From DATFDN01 sp963756495 (GTDB taxonomy: Bacteria > Pseudomonadota > Alphaproteobacteria > Acetobacterales > Acetobacteraceae), in the NCBI GenBank assembly GCA_963756495.1, contig CAVWNS010000006.1, forward strand, positions 1 through 64,000: a stretch of 64,000 bases of DNA. Direction: 5' to 3'. Positions 36,960 to 45,734 of this stretch are shown here, one piece after another; the first letter of the stretch is position 1; each line of letters opens with the position of its first letter. Under the pieces are notes generated by a model. The model was not told the origin of the DNA. It was given only the letters and a program-made list of their open reading frames with translations, and searched no databases. The translations under genes were made by a program, and so were the position numbers.

Positions 36960-38372
36960 CTAAACCAACTCCCGCACGTCCGCCAAACGCCCCGTAACCG
37001 CCGCTGCCGCCGCCATGGCCGGGGATAGCAGATGCGTGCGCCCGCCCGGACCCTGGCGGCCCTCGAAGTTGCGGTTGGATGTGCTGGCGCAGCGCTGGCC
37101 GGGGGTGAGCTTGTCGGGGTTCATCCCGAGGCACATCGAGCAGCACGCCTCGCGCCACTCGAAGCCGGCCTCGCGCAGCACGCGGTCGAGCCCTTCCTGC
37201 TCGGCCTGCTGCTTGACCAGGCCGGAGCCGGGGACCACCAGCGCGCGCACGCCCTCCGCGACCTTGCGGCCGCGCGCGACGGCGGCGGCCGCGCGGATGT
37301 CCTCGATGCGGCCGTTGGTGCAGCTGCCGATGAACACCACGTCCACCGGAATGTCCTGCATCCGCGTGCCGGGGATCAGGGCCATGTATTCCAGCATCCG
37401 CCGCATCTGCGCCCGCCCGGCCTCGTCCTTCGCCGATGACGGGTCGGGCACGCTGCCGGTGACCGGCACGACGGCACCCGGCGTGGTTCCCCAGGTCACC
37501 ATCGGCGCGATCGTGGCGGCGTCCATCACCACCGTCGTGTCGTAGTGCGCGCCGGGGTCGGAGGGCAGGGTGCGCCAGTATTCGACGGCACGCTCGAAAT
37601 CCGCCCCCTTGGGCGCGAATTCGCGGCCCTTGATGTAGGCGAAGGTCGCCTCGTCCGGCGCGATCATGCCGGCCCGCGCGCCCGCCTCGATCGACATGTT
37701 GGAGACCGTCATGCGCCCGGCCATGTCGAGTGCGCGGATCGCCTCCCCGGCGTACTCGATCACGTGCCCGTTGCCGCCGGCGGTGCCGATCTTGCCGATG
37801 ATCGCCAGCACGATGTCCTTGGCCGACGCCCCGAAGCCGAGCGTGCCGTCCACCTGCACCAGCATGTTCTTCGCCGGGTTCTGCAACAGCGTCTGGGTGG
37901 CCAGGACGTGCTCCACCTCGGAGGTGCCGATGCCGAACGCAAGCGCGCCCAGCGCGCCATGCGTCGAGGTGTGGCTGTCGCCGCAGACGATGGTGGTTCC
38001 CGGCAAACTGATGCCAAGCTCCGGCCCGATGATATGGACGATCCCCTGGCGCACGTCGAGGATCGGGATATAGGGCACCCCGAATGCGGCGACGTTGCGC
38101 TCCAGCGTCTCCACCTGAATGCGGCTATCCTCTTCCTTGATCCCCGATCGGCGGTCGGTGGTGGGAATGTTGTGGTCCGCCACCGCGAGCGTCGCCTCAG
38201 GCCGACGCACCTTGCGGCCCGCCAGGCGCAGGCCCTCGAAGGCTTGCGGGCTGGTCACCTCGTGGACAAGGTGCCGGTCGATGTAGAGGATGCAGGTACC
38301 ATCGGGCAGCCGCTCCACTACGTGGCTGTCCCAGACCTTGTCGAACAGCGTGCGCGGCTTGCTTTCGGACAT
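36960..38372 (-). CDS. leuC: 3-isopropylmalate dehydratase large subunit
   Basis: Protein of 470 residues, the normal length. LeuC with LeuD isomerises 2- to 3-isopropylmalate in leucine synthesis. Seen: SKPRTLFDKVWDSHVV start, ADHNIPTTDR, the aconitase-type IVCGDSHTSTHGALGALAFG signature, and the 4Fe-4S ligands in FIGSCTNGRIEDIRAA and CCSMCLGMNPDKL, then SNRNFEGRQGPGGRTHLLSP. It follows rplS on the same strand with a 15-base gap, so it is probably the last gene of the ffh-rpsP-rimM-trmD-rplS operon, as in many Rhodospirillales. leuD is not in this window. Confidence 0.97.
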   Translation of the reverse strand: MSESKPRTLFDKVWDSHVVERLPDGTCILYIDRHLVHEVTSPQAFEGLRLAGRKVRRPEATLAVADHNIPTTDRRSGIKEEDSRIQVETLERNVAAFGVPYIPILDVRQGIVHIIGPELGISLPGTTIVCGDSHTSTHGALGALAFGIGTSEVEHVLATQTLLQNPAKNMLVQVDGTLGFGASAKDIVLAIIGKIGTAGGNGHVIEYAGEAIRALDMAGRMTVSNMSIEAGARAGMIAPDEATFAYIKGREFAPKGADFERAVEYWRTLPSDPGAHYDTTVVMDAATIAPMVTWGTTPGAVVPVTGSVPDPSSAKDEAGRAQMRRMLEYMALIPGTRMQDIPVDVVFIGSCTNGRIEDIRAAAAVARGRKVAEGVRALVVPGSGLVKQQAEQEGLDRVLREAGFEWREACCSMCLGMNPDKLTPGQRCASTSNRNFEGRQGPGGRTHLLSPAMAAAAAVTGRLADVRELV

Positions 38373-38387
38373 GGCGGTCTTCCTTTG

Positions 38388-38825
38388 TTACTCGGCCGCT
38401 GCCGTGTCTGCGGGCGCCGGGTCGACCGCAGCCGTCGGCGCCGGCTCGACGGCGGCCGTCGTGGTGCTGCGCGCCTTCTCGGCGATGCGCGCCGACTTGC
38501 CGGAGCGGCCACGCAGATAATACAGCTTGGCCCGGCGCACGTCTCCCCGGCGGACCACGGCGATCTCGGCGATGGTCGGCGAATACAGCGGGAATACCCG
38601 CTCCACCCCCTCGCCGTAGCTGATCTTGCGCACGGTGAAGTTGCTGTTCAGGCCCTTGTTGGATCGGGCGATCACCACCCCCTCGAACGCCTGGGCGCGG
38701 CTGCGCTCGCCCTCGACGACCTTGACCATGACGCGGACGGTATCGCCGGGCCCGAACTCGGGGACAGCGCGGGCCGCGCTCAGCCGGGCGACCTGCTCGG
38801 CCTCGTATTGCTGGATGATGTTCAT
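38388..38825 (-). CDS. rplS: 50S ribosomal protein L19
   Basis: Protein of 145 residues starting MNIIQQYEAEQVARLSAARA, with the L19 signature RAQAFEGVVIARSNKGLNSN, FTVRKISYGEGVERVFPLYS and RRAKLYYLRGRSGKSARIAE. L19 sits at the 30S-50S interface. An Ala/Pro/Thr-rich tail of about 30 residues extends beyond the usual 115-residue core; such tails are common in alphaproteobacterial L19. It lies 23 bases after trmD. Confidence 0.97.
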   Translation of the reverse strand: MNIIQQYEAEQVARLSAARAVPEFGPGDTVRVMVKVVEGERSRAQAFEGVVIARSNKGLNSNFTVRKISYGEGVERVFPLYSPTIAEIAVVRRGDVRRAKLYYLRGRSGKSARIAEKARSTTTAAVEPAPTAAVDPAPADTAAAE

Positions 38826-38848
38826 GACCGGTCCTCTCGTTGCATCGC

Positions 38849-39571
38849 TTACGGCGCGCCGGGCTTGCAGGCAACCGGCGCCGGCTCGGCGCAGCCATGC
38901 CGTGCCCACAGGTCGGGGCGCCGCTGGCGGGTGATCCGCTCGGCCTCCGCGTGGCGCCAGGCGGCAACGGCGGCGTGATGGCCCGACAGCAGCACGTCGG
39001 GCACGCGCCGCCCCTGCCATGCGGCCGGGCGCGTATACTGGGGATATTCCAGCAGCGCGCCCGCGAAACTTTCCTCCACCGCGCTCTCGGCCGCGCCCAT
39101 CACACCGGGCAGCAGGCGTACGGCGGCGTCCAGCACCACCAGGGCGGCAAGCTCTCCGCCCGACAGCACGTAGTCGCCGATCGAAACCTCGTCCAAGCCG
39201 CGCGCCTCGATCACCCGCTGATCCACGCCCTCGTAGCGCCCGCACAGCAGCACCACGCCGGGGCCGGCGGCGAGGCGGCGTGCGTCCGATTGCGCGAATG
39301 GCCGGCCGCGCGGGGTCAGGAACACCATCGGGCGATCATCGGCGACCGACGCCAAGGCCGCGTCCACCACGTCGGGGCGCATCACCATGCCGGCCCCGCC
39401 GCCGAACGGCATGTCGTCCACGCTGCGGTGCCGGTCGGCCGCGAAGTCGCGGATATCCACCACCTCCAGCGACCACCGTTGGGCCTCCAGCGCTCGCCCG
39501 GCGAGCGAGGTGCCGAGCGGGCCGGGAAGCATGTCCGGGAATAGGGTGAGGACGGAGGCGCGCCAGGTCAT
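38849..39571 (-). CDS. trmD: tRNA (guanine-N1)-methyltransferase TrmD
   Basis: Protein of 240 residues; TrmD methylates G37 of tRNAs with S-adenosylmethionine to prevent frameshifting. Motifs: ASVLTLFPDMLPGPLGTSLA, DDMPFGGGAGMVMRPDVVD (substrate loop), LLCGRYEGVDQRVIEARGLD and EVSIGDYVLSGGELAALVVL, which form the SPOUT trefoil knot, then YTRPAAWQGRRVPDVLLSGHH. The start overlaps the rimM stop by four bases, supporting coupled translation. Confidence 0.97.
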   Translation of the reverse strand: MTWRASVLTLFPDMLPGPLGTSLAGRALEAQRWSLEVVDIRDFAADRHRSVDDMPFGGGAGMVMRPDVVDAALASVADDRPMVFLTPRGRPFAQSDARRLAAGPGVVLLCGRYEGVDQRVIEARGLDEVSIGDYVLSGGELAALVVLDAAVRLLPGVMGAAESAVEESFAGALLEYPQYTRPAAWQGRRVPDVLLSGHHAAVAAWRHAEAERITRQRRPDLWARHGCAEPAPVACKPGAP

Positions 39572-40104
39572 GCCGCCGCATCCGTCGGCATCACGGCATC
39601 GATCTCGGTCGGCGGCGTTACCACCACCCGCCCGCCGGCAACGTCCACCTCCGGCACCGCTGCGCGGGTGAACGGCACCACCAGCGGCGGCGCCTCGCGC
39701 GCGATCTCCAAGCTGGCGCCCGCGCCGTAGTCGTGGACGGCGACCACCATCCCGATCGCCGCGCCCGCCGCGTCCACCGCGCTCAGCCCGACCAGGTCGG
39801 CCAAGTAGAACTCGTCCGCCTCCGGCGTGGGCAGGCGGTCGCGTTCGATGAACAGGCGCGTGTTGGTCAGCCGCGCCGCCTGGGTGCGGTCCGCGACCGT
39901 GACCGTCTGCCCGTCCACCATCTCGGCCAGCTCGGCCACGCCCTCGCCGCGCCAGTGCAGCACGAACCGGCGCCCGTCCTCATTGGCGAGCGGGCCGTGG
40001 GCGGCGATCGCCTCCGGCGGATCGGCGTAGCTGGTCACGCGCACCAGGCCCCGCACGCCATGCGGGCGGCCGATCACGCCGAGCAGGATGTGGGCAGGGG
40101 CCAT
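39568..40104 (-). CDS. rimM: 16S rRNA processing protein RimM
   Basis: Protein of 178 residues. RimM assists late 30S assembly. The N-terminal beta-barrel is ILLGVIGRPHGVRGLVRVTS, and a C-terminal PRC-barrel contains EADEFYLADLVGLSAVDAAG and PLVVPFTRAAVPEVDVAGG. It sits 13 bases after rpsP and overlaps trmD, the invariant rpsP-rimM-trmD-rplS order. Confidence 0.95.
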   Translation of the reverse strand: MAPAHILLGVIGRPHGVRGLVRVTSYADPPEAIAAHGPLANEDGRRFVLHWRGEGVAELAEMVDGQTVTVADRTQAARLTNTRLFIERDRLPTPEADEFYLADLVGLSAVDAAGAAIGMVVAVHDYGAGASLEIAREAPPLVVPFTRAAVPEVDVAGGRVVVTPPTEIDAVMPTDAAA

Positions 40105-40117
40105 GCGTGCGTCGTCG

Positions 40118-40444
40118 TCAGCCGGCCGCCGCGCGCGCCTGCGCCTTCTTCTTCGGCGCCGACTTCACCGGCTGGTCGGGGAAGACAGGCATCGGGGCCA
40201 GTCCGGCCCGGCCGAGGAACTTCGCCACCCGATCGGTCGGCAGTGCGCCCTGGCCCATCCAGTGCTGGATGCGCGCGTCCTGCAGCCGCACGCGGTCGGC
40301 GTGCTCGGCCGGTAGCATCGGGTTGTAGCTGCCCAGCTTCTCGATGAAGCGCCCGTCGCGCGGGCTGCGGCTGTCGGCCACGACGATGTGGTAGTAGGGG
40401 CGCTTCTTGGCGCCGGCGCGTGCCAGGCGGATCTTCAGACCCAT
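40118..40444 (-). CDS. rpsP: 30S ribosomal protein S16
   Basis: Protein of 108 residues: MGLKIRLARAGAKKRPYYHI, VVADSRSPRDGRFIEKLGSY and the later WMGQGALPTDRVAKFLGRAG are diagnostic of S16. A Lys/Ala-rich tail (SAPKKKAQARAAAG) extends the conserved core, as usual in alphaproteobacteria. It lies 21 bases downstream of ffh in the same operon. Confidence 0.97.
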   Translation of the reverse strand: MGLKIRLARAGAKKRPYYHIVVADSRSPRDGRFIEKLGSYNPMLPAEHADRVRLQDARIQHWMGQGALPTDRVAKFLGRAGLAPMPVFPDQPVKSAPKKKAQARAAAG

Positions 40445-40465
40445 GATATCGTTTTCTCCATTCTC

Positions 40466-41860
40466 TCAATGGGGGCGGCCGGGGGGCATCATGCCCTTCG
40501 GCATCACCGCGGACAGGCCGTGGCGCATCAGCCCCTTCTGCCCGAGCTTGTTCATCCGCTTCATCATCGTGCTCATGTCGTCGAACTGCTTGAGCAGCCG
40601 ATTGACCTCCTGGACGGTGGTGCCTGACCCGGCGGCGATGCGGCGCTTGCGGCTCGCCTTGATGATGTCGGGCGCCTTGCGCTCCTTGCGGGTCATCGAG
40701 CCGATGATTGCCGCCTGACGCGTCAGGATCGAGGTGTCGAGGTTCGCGTCCTCGAGCTGCGCCTTGATCTTGCCCACCCCCGGCAGCATCCCGAGGATGC
40801 CCGAGAGCGAGCCCATCTTGGTGATCTGGCGCAGCTGGGCGGCGTAGTCCTCCAGGTCGAAGCGGCCGCGGGCGATCTTGGCGGCGAGCTTCTCCGCCTC
40901 CTCCTCGTCGATCGTCTCGCCGGCCTTTTCGACCAGCCCGACGATATCGCCCTGGCCGAGAATGCGGCCCGCGACTCGCTCGGGATGGAAATCCTCCAGC
41001 GCATCCAGCTTCTCGCCCACGCCCATCAGCTTGATCGGCGCCCCGGTGACGGCGCGCATCGACAGCGCGGCACCCCCGCGCGCGTCGCCATCCATCCGCG
41101 TCATGACGATGCCGGTAACACCCACCGCCTCGTTGAAGGCCCGCGCGGTGTTCACCGCGTCCTGGCCGGTCATGGCATCGACCACCAGCAGCGTCTCGGC
41201 GGGGTCGGTCGCCGCGCGGATCGCCGTAACCTCGTCCATTAGCGCCTGGTCGATCGCCAGTCGCCCCGCGGTGTCGAGGATGACGATGTCGAAGCCCTCG
41301 CGACGTCCGGTGTCCATCGCCCGCCGAGCGATCTCGACCGGTGTTTGGCCGGCAACGATGGGCAGGCTGGCCACCCCGGCCCGCTCGCCGAGCTGGGCCA
41401 GCTGGAGCTGCGCGGCCGGGCGCTGGGTATCCAGGCTCGCCAGCAGCACGCGCCGGCGCATCCGCGTGGTTAGGCGCAGGCCGAGCTTGCCCGCCGTGGT
41501 GGTCTTGCCCGAGCCTTGCAAGCCGACCATCAGGTATGGGATTGGCGCCGGGGCGTTCAGTTCCAGCGGCACGGCGCCCTCGCCGCCCAGCTCGCCGATC
41601 ATCACGTCGTTGACGATCTTCACGACCTGCTGGCCGGGGGTGACGGAATCCAGCACCTCGGCAGCGAGCGCGCGTTCGCGCACCTTGGCGATGAAGTCGC
41701 GCACCACGGGCAGGGCCACGTCGGAATCCAGCAGGGCGAGCCGCACCTCGCGCAGCGCCTCGCCCACGTCGGCCTCGCTCAGCGCGCCACGGCCGCGCAG
41801 GCCGTCGAAGACCCCGGTCAGCTTCTCGGATAACGCCTCGAACACGTCGGACCACTCCAA
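40466..41860 (-). CDS. ffh: signal recognition particle protein Ffh
   Basis: Protein of 464 residues. N domain (SDVFEALSEKLTGVFDGLRG), then the GTPase G domain with P-loop MVGLQGSGKTTTAGKLG, LLASLDTQRPAAQLQLA, DTAGRLAIDQALMDEVTAIR, TRMDGDARGGAALSMR and FHPERVAGRILGQGDIVGL. The Met-rich M domain, which binds 4.5S RNA and signal sequences, ends with MSTMMKRMNKLGQKG and GLSAVMPKGMMPPGRPH. Ffh targets nascent inner-membrane proteins to FtsY. First gene of the ribosomal operon here. The 299 bases between its start and the next plus-strand gene (41861-42159) hold both promoters and no other gene that I can see. Confidence 0.97.
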   Translation of the reverse strand: MEWSDVFEALSEKLTGVFDGLRGRGALSEADVGEALREVRLALLDSDVALPVVRDFIAKVRERALAAEVLDSVTPGQQVVKIVNDVMIGELGGEGAVPLELNAPAPIPYLMVGLQGSGKTTTAGKLGLRLTTRMRRRVLLASLDTQRPAAQLQLAQLGERAGVASLPIVAGQTPVEIARRAMDTGRREGFDIVILDTAGRLAIDQALMDEVTAIRAATDPAETLLVVDAMTGQDAVNTARAFNEAVGVTGIVMTRMDGDARGGAALSMRAVTGAPIKLMGVGEKLDALEDFHPERVAGRILGQGDIVGLVEKAGETIDEEEAEKLAAKIARGRFDLEDYAAQLRQITKMGSLSGILGMLPGVGKIKAQLEDANLDTSILTRQAAIIGSMTRKERKAPDIIKASRKRRIAAGSGTTVQEVNRLLKQFDDMSTMMKRMNKLGQKGLMRHGLSAVMPKGMMPPGRPH

Positions 41861-42159
41861 AGCACAGCGCGCCGCTGCGCGAGCCTTCGCGGAGCGGCGG
41901 AGCCCCCGGAAGCGGGGGCCAAGGGCTGCGGAACCCGGAGTGCATCGTATGCGGGCTGGCAGCGCTCAAGGTCAAGTCGTCACGACGCCCAGAGGGCAGG
42001 CCTCGACTGGACGCCCGAACCAGCGCAATCGGAACGATCGGCCTACATGGCTGCGCGCGGTGCCCTGCTCAATTCGTGCTTGCAGCGACGAGGCATAGAC
42101 GGTTTACCTAACACCCTGCCGAGCCCCGTCTCAGAGTCGACGTCCCCAAGGAGAGTGAC

Positions 42160-42673
42160 ATGCGTCTTGCCCTGCTCGCCCTGCTCGCCGCCGGCCTGTT
42201 CTCCGCCGAGGTTGCCGGCGCGGCGCCCTGCGCGAACCCGATCGATCAGGGCGCCTTCGATACGGCGGCCCTGAAAAGCGAGCTGATGGTGGTCGCGCTG
42301 ACCTGCAACACCCGCGAGGATTACAACCAATTCGTGGAGCAGTTCCGTCCCGACCTTGCGCGGGAGGAGCGCGCGCTCGAATTCATGGTTTGGTCGTGCC
42401 TACGGCAAGCGGGCGCGCCAAGCGCATGACGATTATATCACCAGTCTCGCGAATGCCGAATCCGAGGTCGGTCTGCGGCGCGGGACCCTGTTCTGCCAGG
42501 AGCACGCAACCCTGTTCCCGACCGTGCTGCGCCTACGCGGCGCGGTGCAGCTGGTGGGCTTCGCATCGCACCGGATGCAGCCGCAGCCGATCACGCTGGC
42601 CTCCTGCGCGCAGCGGCGCCCGGCGATGGAGCCCCGGCGGCGCGTGATCAAGACGGCGCAGGTGGAGCACTGA
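42160..42673 (+). pseudogene. small exported protein of unknown function, one frameshift
   Basis: ATG 42160 with AAGGAGAG at 42149-42156. Signal peptide MRLALLALLAAGLFSAEVAG, cut near AGAA. The mature part begins PCANPIDQGAFDTAALKSEL with LVVALTCNTREDYNQF-like sequence. Near 42395 the frame changes to RAYGKRARQAHDDYITSLAN, AESEVGLRRGTLFCQEHATL and runs to TGA 42673. The joined length is about 170 residues with at least two Cys in the exported part, possibly disulfide-linked. I cannot name a characterised family. It stands alone between ffh and the ABC exporter. Confidence 0.68.
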
Positions 42674-42728
42674 TCGCCCGAGCCCACGGTTGCCACCGGG
42701 GCGGCCGTCCTGTAGCGACCGCCCTGGC

Positions 42729-43601
42729 ATGAGTTCCTCTTCCGTCACCAACCGGCTGGTTCCGGCCGACGCCGCCCCGCGCCTCGAATTGCAGGCCGGG
42801 CACTCCGGCGCAGTGCGCGCGCGCCTGCTCGGTCAGGACCTCGCCGACGGCATGCGGCTGTGGCGGCTGGCGCTCACCTTGGGCTGGCTCGACATCAAGC
42901 TGCGCTATCGCGGGTCGCTGCTGGGGCCGTTCTGGCTCACGCTGTCCACCGGGGCGATGGTCGGGGCTCTCGGGTTGCTGTATGCCACGCTGTGGCAGCT
43001 CTCGGTGCGCGACTACCTTCCCTTTCTCGCGCTCTCGCAGGTGCTGTGGGGCTTCCTGGCCAGCATCATCAATGAGGGCTGCACCTGCTTCACTCAGGTC
43101 GATGCCGTCATCCGATCGGTGCGGATGCCGTACTTCGTCCATGCCATCCGACTGCTGGTGCGCAATATCTTGGTCCTGGCGCACAACGTCCTGGTGATCG
43201 TGGTCGTCTACGCGGTGCTACGGATCTGGCCGGGTTGGCACGCCCTGGCCGCCGTGCCAGGGCTCGTGCTCTGGGGGATCGACGGTCTCGCCGCCGCGAT
43301 GATGCTCGGAGCGATTTGCGCACGCTTCCGCGACATTCCGCCGATCGTTGGCAGCCTTATGCAGATCGCCTTCTTTCTCACACCGGTTATCTGGACGCCG
43401 AAGCAGCTCGGGCCGTCGAAGAATTGGATGCTCCTCGGCAATCCGTTCTTCGACTTGCTGGAGGTCGTGCGCGCGCCCTTGCTGGGCTCCGTCGCGGGCT
43501 CCCATGTCTGGGTCGCGGCGGCGGTCTTCTCGGCAATGCTGTGCGGCGTGGCGTGGCTGTTTTTCACCCGCGCCCGCGCCCGCGTCGCGTTCTGGGTCTG
43601 A
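42729..43601 (+). CDS. ABC-2 type polysaccharide exporter permease
   Basis: Protein of 290 residues (ATG 42729) with six membrane segments. The Wzm/KpsM-type ABC-2 pattern is clear: LTLGWLDIKLRYRGSLLGPFW, LWGFLASIINEGCTCFTQVD, FFLTPVIWTPKQLG, LLGNPFFDLLEVVRAPLLG. Such permeases pass O-antigen or capsule chains, linked to lipid or sugar carriers, across the inner membrane. Its ATPase partner starts five bases after its stop. No glycosyltransferases or sugar-nucleotide genes flank the pair, so the substrate is not indicated. Confidence 0.9.
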   Translation: MSSSSVTNRLVPADAAPRLELQAGHSGAVRARLLGQDLADGMRLWRLALTLGWLDIKLRYRGSLLGPFWLTLSTGAMVGALGLLYATLWQLSVRDYLPFLALSQVLWGFLASIINEGCTCFTQVDAVIRSVRMPYFVHAIRLLVRNILVLAHNVLVIVVVYAVLRIWPGWHALAAVPGLVLWGIDGLAAAMMLGAICARFRDIPPIVGSLMQIAFFLTPVIWTPKQLGPSKNWMLLGNPFFDLLEVVRAPLLGSVAGSHVWVAAAVFSAMLCGVAWLFFTRARARVAFWV

Positions 43602-43605
43602 GTCC

Positions 43606-44388
43606 ATGCACGGGAACGCGCGCATCGAGGTCGCGGGGCTGTCGGTCTTCTTCCCGCTCTATCACGGCAACAGCCGCAGCCTGAAAAAGACGGTGTTCGC
43701 CGCCGCCTCCGGCCGGCTGGCGCAGGACCGCAATCAGCGCGTGGTGGTCCAAGCCTTGCGCGATGTCTCGTTCGGCCTGCGCAGCGGGGACCGGCTGGGG
43801 CTGATCGGCGGCAACGGCGCCGGCAAGACCACGCTGTTGCGCACCATCGCGGGCATTTACGAGCCGGTGATAGGCCGGCTGGTGGTGACCGGCAGCCTGC
43901 ACGCGCTGCTCGACCCGCAGCTCGGCATGAATTCGGACCTGAGCGGGCGCGAGAACATCCTGCTGCGGGGCCTGTACAACGGCCTGACCCGCCCCGATAT
44001 CGCCCGGCTGGAGGAAGATGTATGCGCCTTCGCCGAGCTGGGCGACTTCATCGACCTGCCGGTGCGGATCTATAGCTCCGGCATGGTGGTGCGCCTCGGC
44101 TTTGGCTTGGCAACGGCGATCCGCCCGCAGATCCTGCTGATGGACGAGTGGTTCCTCGCCGGCGACGCCGAGTTCATGGAAAAGGCGCGCGCGCGGCTGG
44201 AGGATATGGTCCGCGGGGCCGAGATCCTGGTACTGTCCACTCATCAGACGGACGTGGCGCAGACCTGGTGCACCCGCGTGCTGTGGCTGGAGCAGGGCCG
44301 CATCCGCGACGACGGCCCGCCTGCGGACGTGCTGGAGCGCTACCTGGGCCACCCCGTGCCGGAGCCGGCCGAGGTGGTCGGGGCGTAA
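43606..44388 (+). CDS. ABC exporter ATP-binding protein (Wzt/KpsT-type)
   Basis: Protein of 260 residues (ATG 43606). Walker A GLIGGNGAGKTTLLRTIAGI, the Wzt-type GMNSDLSGRENILLRGLYNG, signature IYSSGMVVRLGFGLATAI, Walker B ILLMDEWFLAGDAEFMEKA and the switch His in ILVLSTHQTD. It ends soon after the nucleotide-binding domain, so it lacks the C-terminal carbohydrate-binding domain that some Wzt proteins use to recognise a capped O-antigen. It is encoded with the preceding ABC-2 permease as a two-gene operon. Confidence 0.92.
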   Translation: MHGNARIEVAGLSVFFPLYHGNSRSLKKTVFAAASGRLAQDRNQRVVVQALRDVSFGLRSGDRLGLIGGNGAGKTTLLRTIAGIYEPVIGRLVVTGSLHALLDPQLGMNSDLSGRENILLRGLYNGLTRPDIARLEEDVCAFAELGDFIDLPVRIYSSGMVVRLGFGLATAIRPQILLMDEWFLAGDAEFMEKARARLEDMVRGAEILVLSTHQTDVAQTWCTRVLWLEQGRIRDDGPPADVLERYLGHPVPEPAEVVGA

Positions 44389-44471
44389 GAGCGGCGGCCC
44401 TGTCCGACGGCCGTTTCGGCAGGGGTCAGCGGACACGGCCGGCGCTTGCGGCACGTCGTGGGGTGACGCGC

Positions 44472-45704
44472 ATGATCGGCCCCGACTCCACATCCCAGGC
44501 TGAACAGGGCGCCGGCGGCCCCGGAACACCGCTCGAAGTGCTGGGAGCGTTCCTGAAGCTTGGCCTGACCTCCTTCGGCGGCCCAGTCGCCCATCTGGGC
44601 TATTTCCGGGCCGAGTTCGTCGAGCGCCGCCGCTGGCTGGACGAGCGTGCCTATGCGGATCTGGTCGGGCTGTGCCAGTTCCTGCCCGGGCCGGCGTCGA
44701 GCCAGACCGGCTTCGCAATCGGCCTCCTGCGCGGCGGAATTCGGGGTGCTCTTGCGGCCTGGGCCGGCTTCACCCTGCCTTCCGCGGCGATCCTGGTTCT
44801 GTTCGCCTACGGATCCGGCGGCCTGTCCGCCTCGCCGATCGGGGCCGGGCTGCTGCACGGCCTCAAGCTTGTGGCGGTGGCGATCGTCGCACAGGCCGTG
44901 TGGGGCATGGCGCGTTCGCTCTGCCCGGATCGGCCGCGTGCCGCTATCGCACTTGCCGCCGCGGCGCTGGTGACGTTCGCGCCCGTCTCGGTCGGGCAGA
45001 TCGTGGCGATCGGCCTTGGTGCGGCTGCCGGCCTCGCATTCTGCCGCGATGGCGCGACCCAGGCCGTCCCGGAACCGCTGGCGCTGCCCGTCTCGCGGCG
45101 GGCGGGGATCGGTTGCCTGGCGCTGTTTGCGGTGCTGCTGGCGTTCCCGCCGCTGCTGCGCGACGTCGGCCATGGCGTTGTGGTGTTCGACGCCTTCTAT
45201 CGCTCGGGGGCGCTGGTGTTCGGCGGCGGGCATGTGGTGCTGCCGCTGCTGCGCGATGCCGTCGTCGCGCCCGGCTGGGTGTCGGACAACGCATTCCTCG
45301 CCGGCTATGGAGCCGCCCAGGCCGTGCCGGGTCCCCTGTTCACCTTCGCGGCCTATCTGGGCGCGGTGCTGCGGCCGGGACCGGGCGGCGCGATCGGAGC
45401 CGTGCTGCCTCTGCTCGCGATTTTCCTGCCCGGCCTGCTGCTGGTGCTCGGGGTGCTGCCGTTCTGGGGCGCTCTCCGCGCGCGGCCTGCCGCGCAGGCG
45501 ACGATGCGCGGCGTCAACGCCGCCGTTGTCGGCCTGCTCGGGGCGGCGCTCTACAACCCGGTCTGGACGAGTGCCGTCCTGAGCCCTGCCGATTTCGTCC
45601 TCGCCCTTGTCGGCTTCGTGCTGCTGACCGTGTGGCGCGCGCCGCCATTGGCGATCGTCGCCCTCGGGGCCCTCGGCGCCGCCAGTCTTGCCGCCCTTGG
45701 CTGA
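44472..45704 (+). CDS. chrA: chromate transporter ChrA (two-domain)
   Basis: Protein of 410 residues with two homologous CHR halves and about ten membrane segments. Half one carries FLKLGLTSFGGPVAHLGYF, YADLVGLCQFLPGPASSQTG and GLLRGGIRGALAAWAGFTLP. Half two carries FYRSGALVFGGGHVVLPLLR, AGYGAAQAVPGPLFTFAAYL and LLAIFLPGLLLVLGVLPFWG. Long-chain ChrA proteins expel chromate, giving resistance. ATG 44472 is taken; no chrB regulator adjoins. It converges on ureG with 30 bases between stops. Confidence 0.93.
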   Translation: MIGPDSTSQAEQGAGGPGTPLEVLGAFLKLGLTSFGGPVAHLGYFRAEFVERRRWLDERAYADLVGLCQFLPGPASSQTGFAIGLLRGGIRGALAAWAGFTLPSAAILVLFAYGSGGLSASPIGAGLLHGLKLVAVAIVAQAVWGMARSLCPDRPRAAIALAAAALVTFAPVSVGQIVAIGLGAAAGLAFCRDGATQAVPEPLALPVSRRAGIGCLALFAVLLAFPPLLRDVGHGVVVFDAFYRSGALVFGGGHVVLPLLRDAVVAPGWVSDNAFLAGYGAAQAVPGPLFTFAAYLGAVLRPGPGGAIGAVLPLLAIFLPGLLLVLGVLPFWGALRARPAAQATMRGVNAAVVGLLGAALYNPVWTSAVLSPADFVLALVGFVLLTVWRAPPLAIVALGALGAASLAALG

Positions 45705-45734
45705 ATGGTGCGCCCCTCCGGCCGACGTTCCGGC

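Noticed and set aside
41861..42159. Possible small RNA (such as the SRP RNA) in the gap upstream of ffh
   Set aside because: No SRP RNA consensus such as the GGAA tetraloop stem was recognised; short GC palindromes there are no stronger than background.
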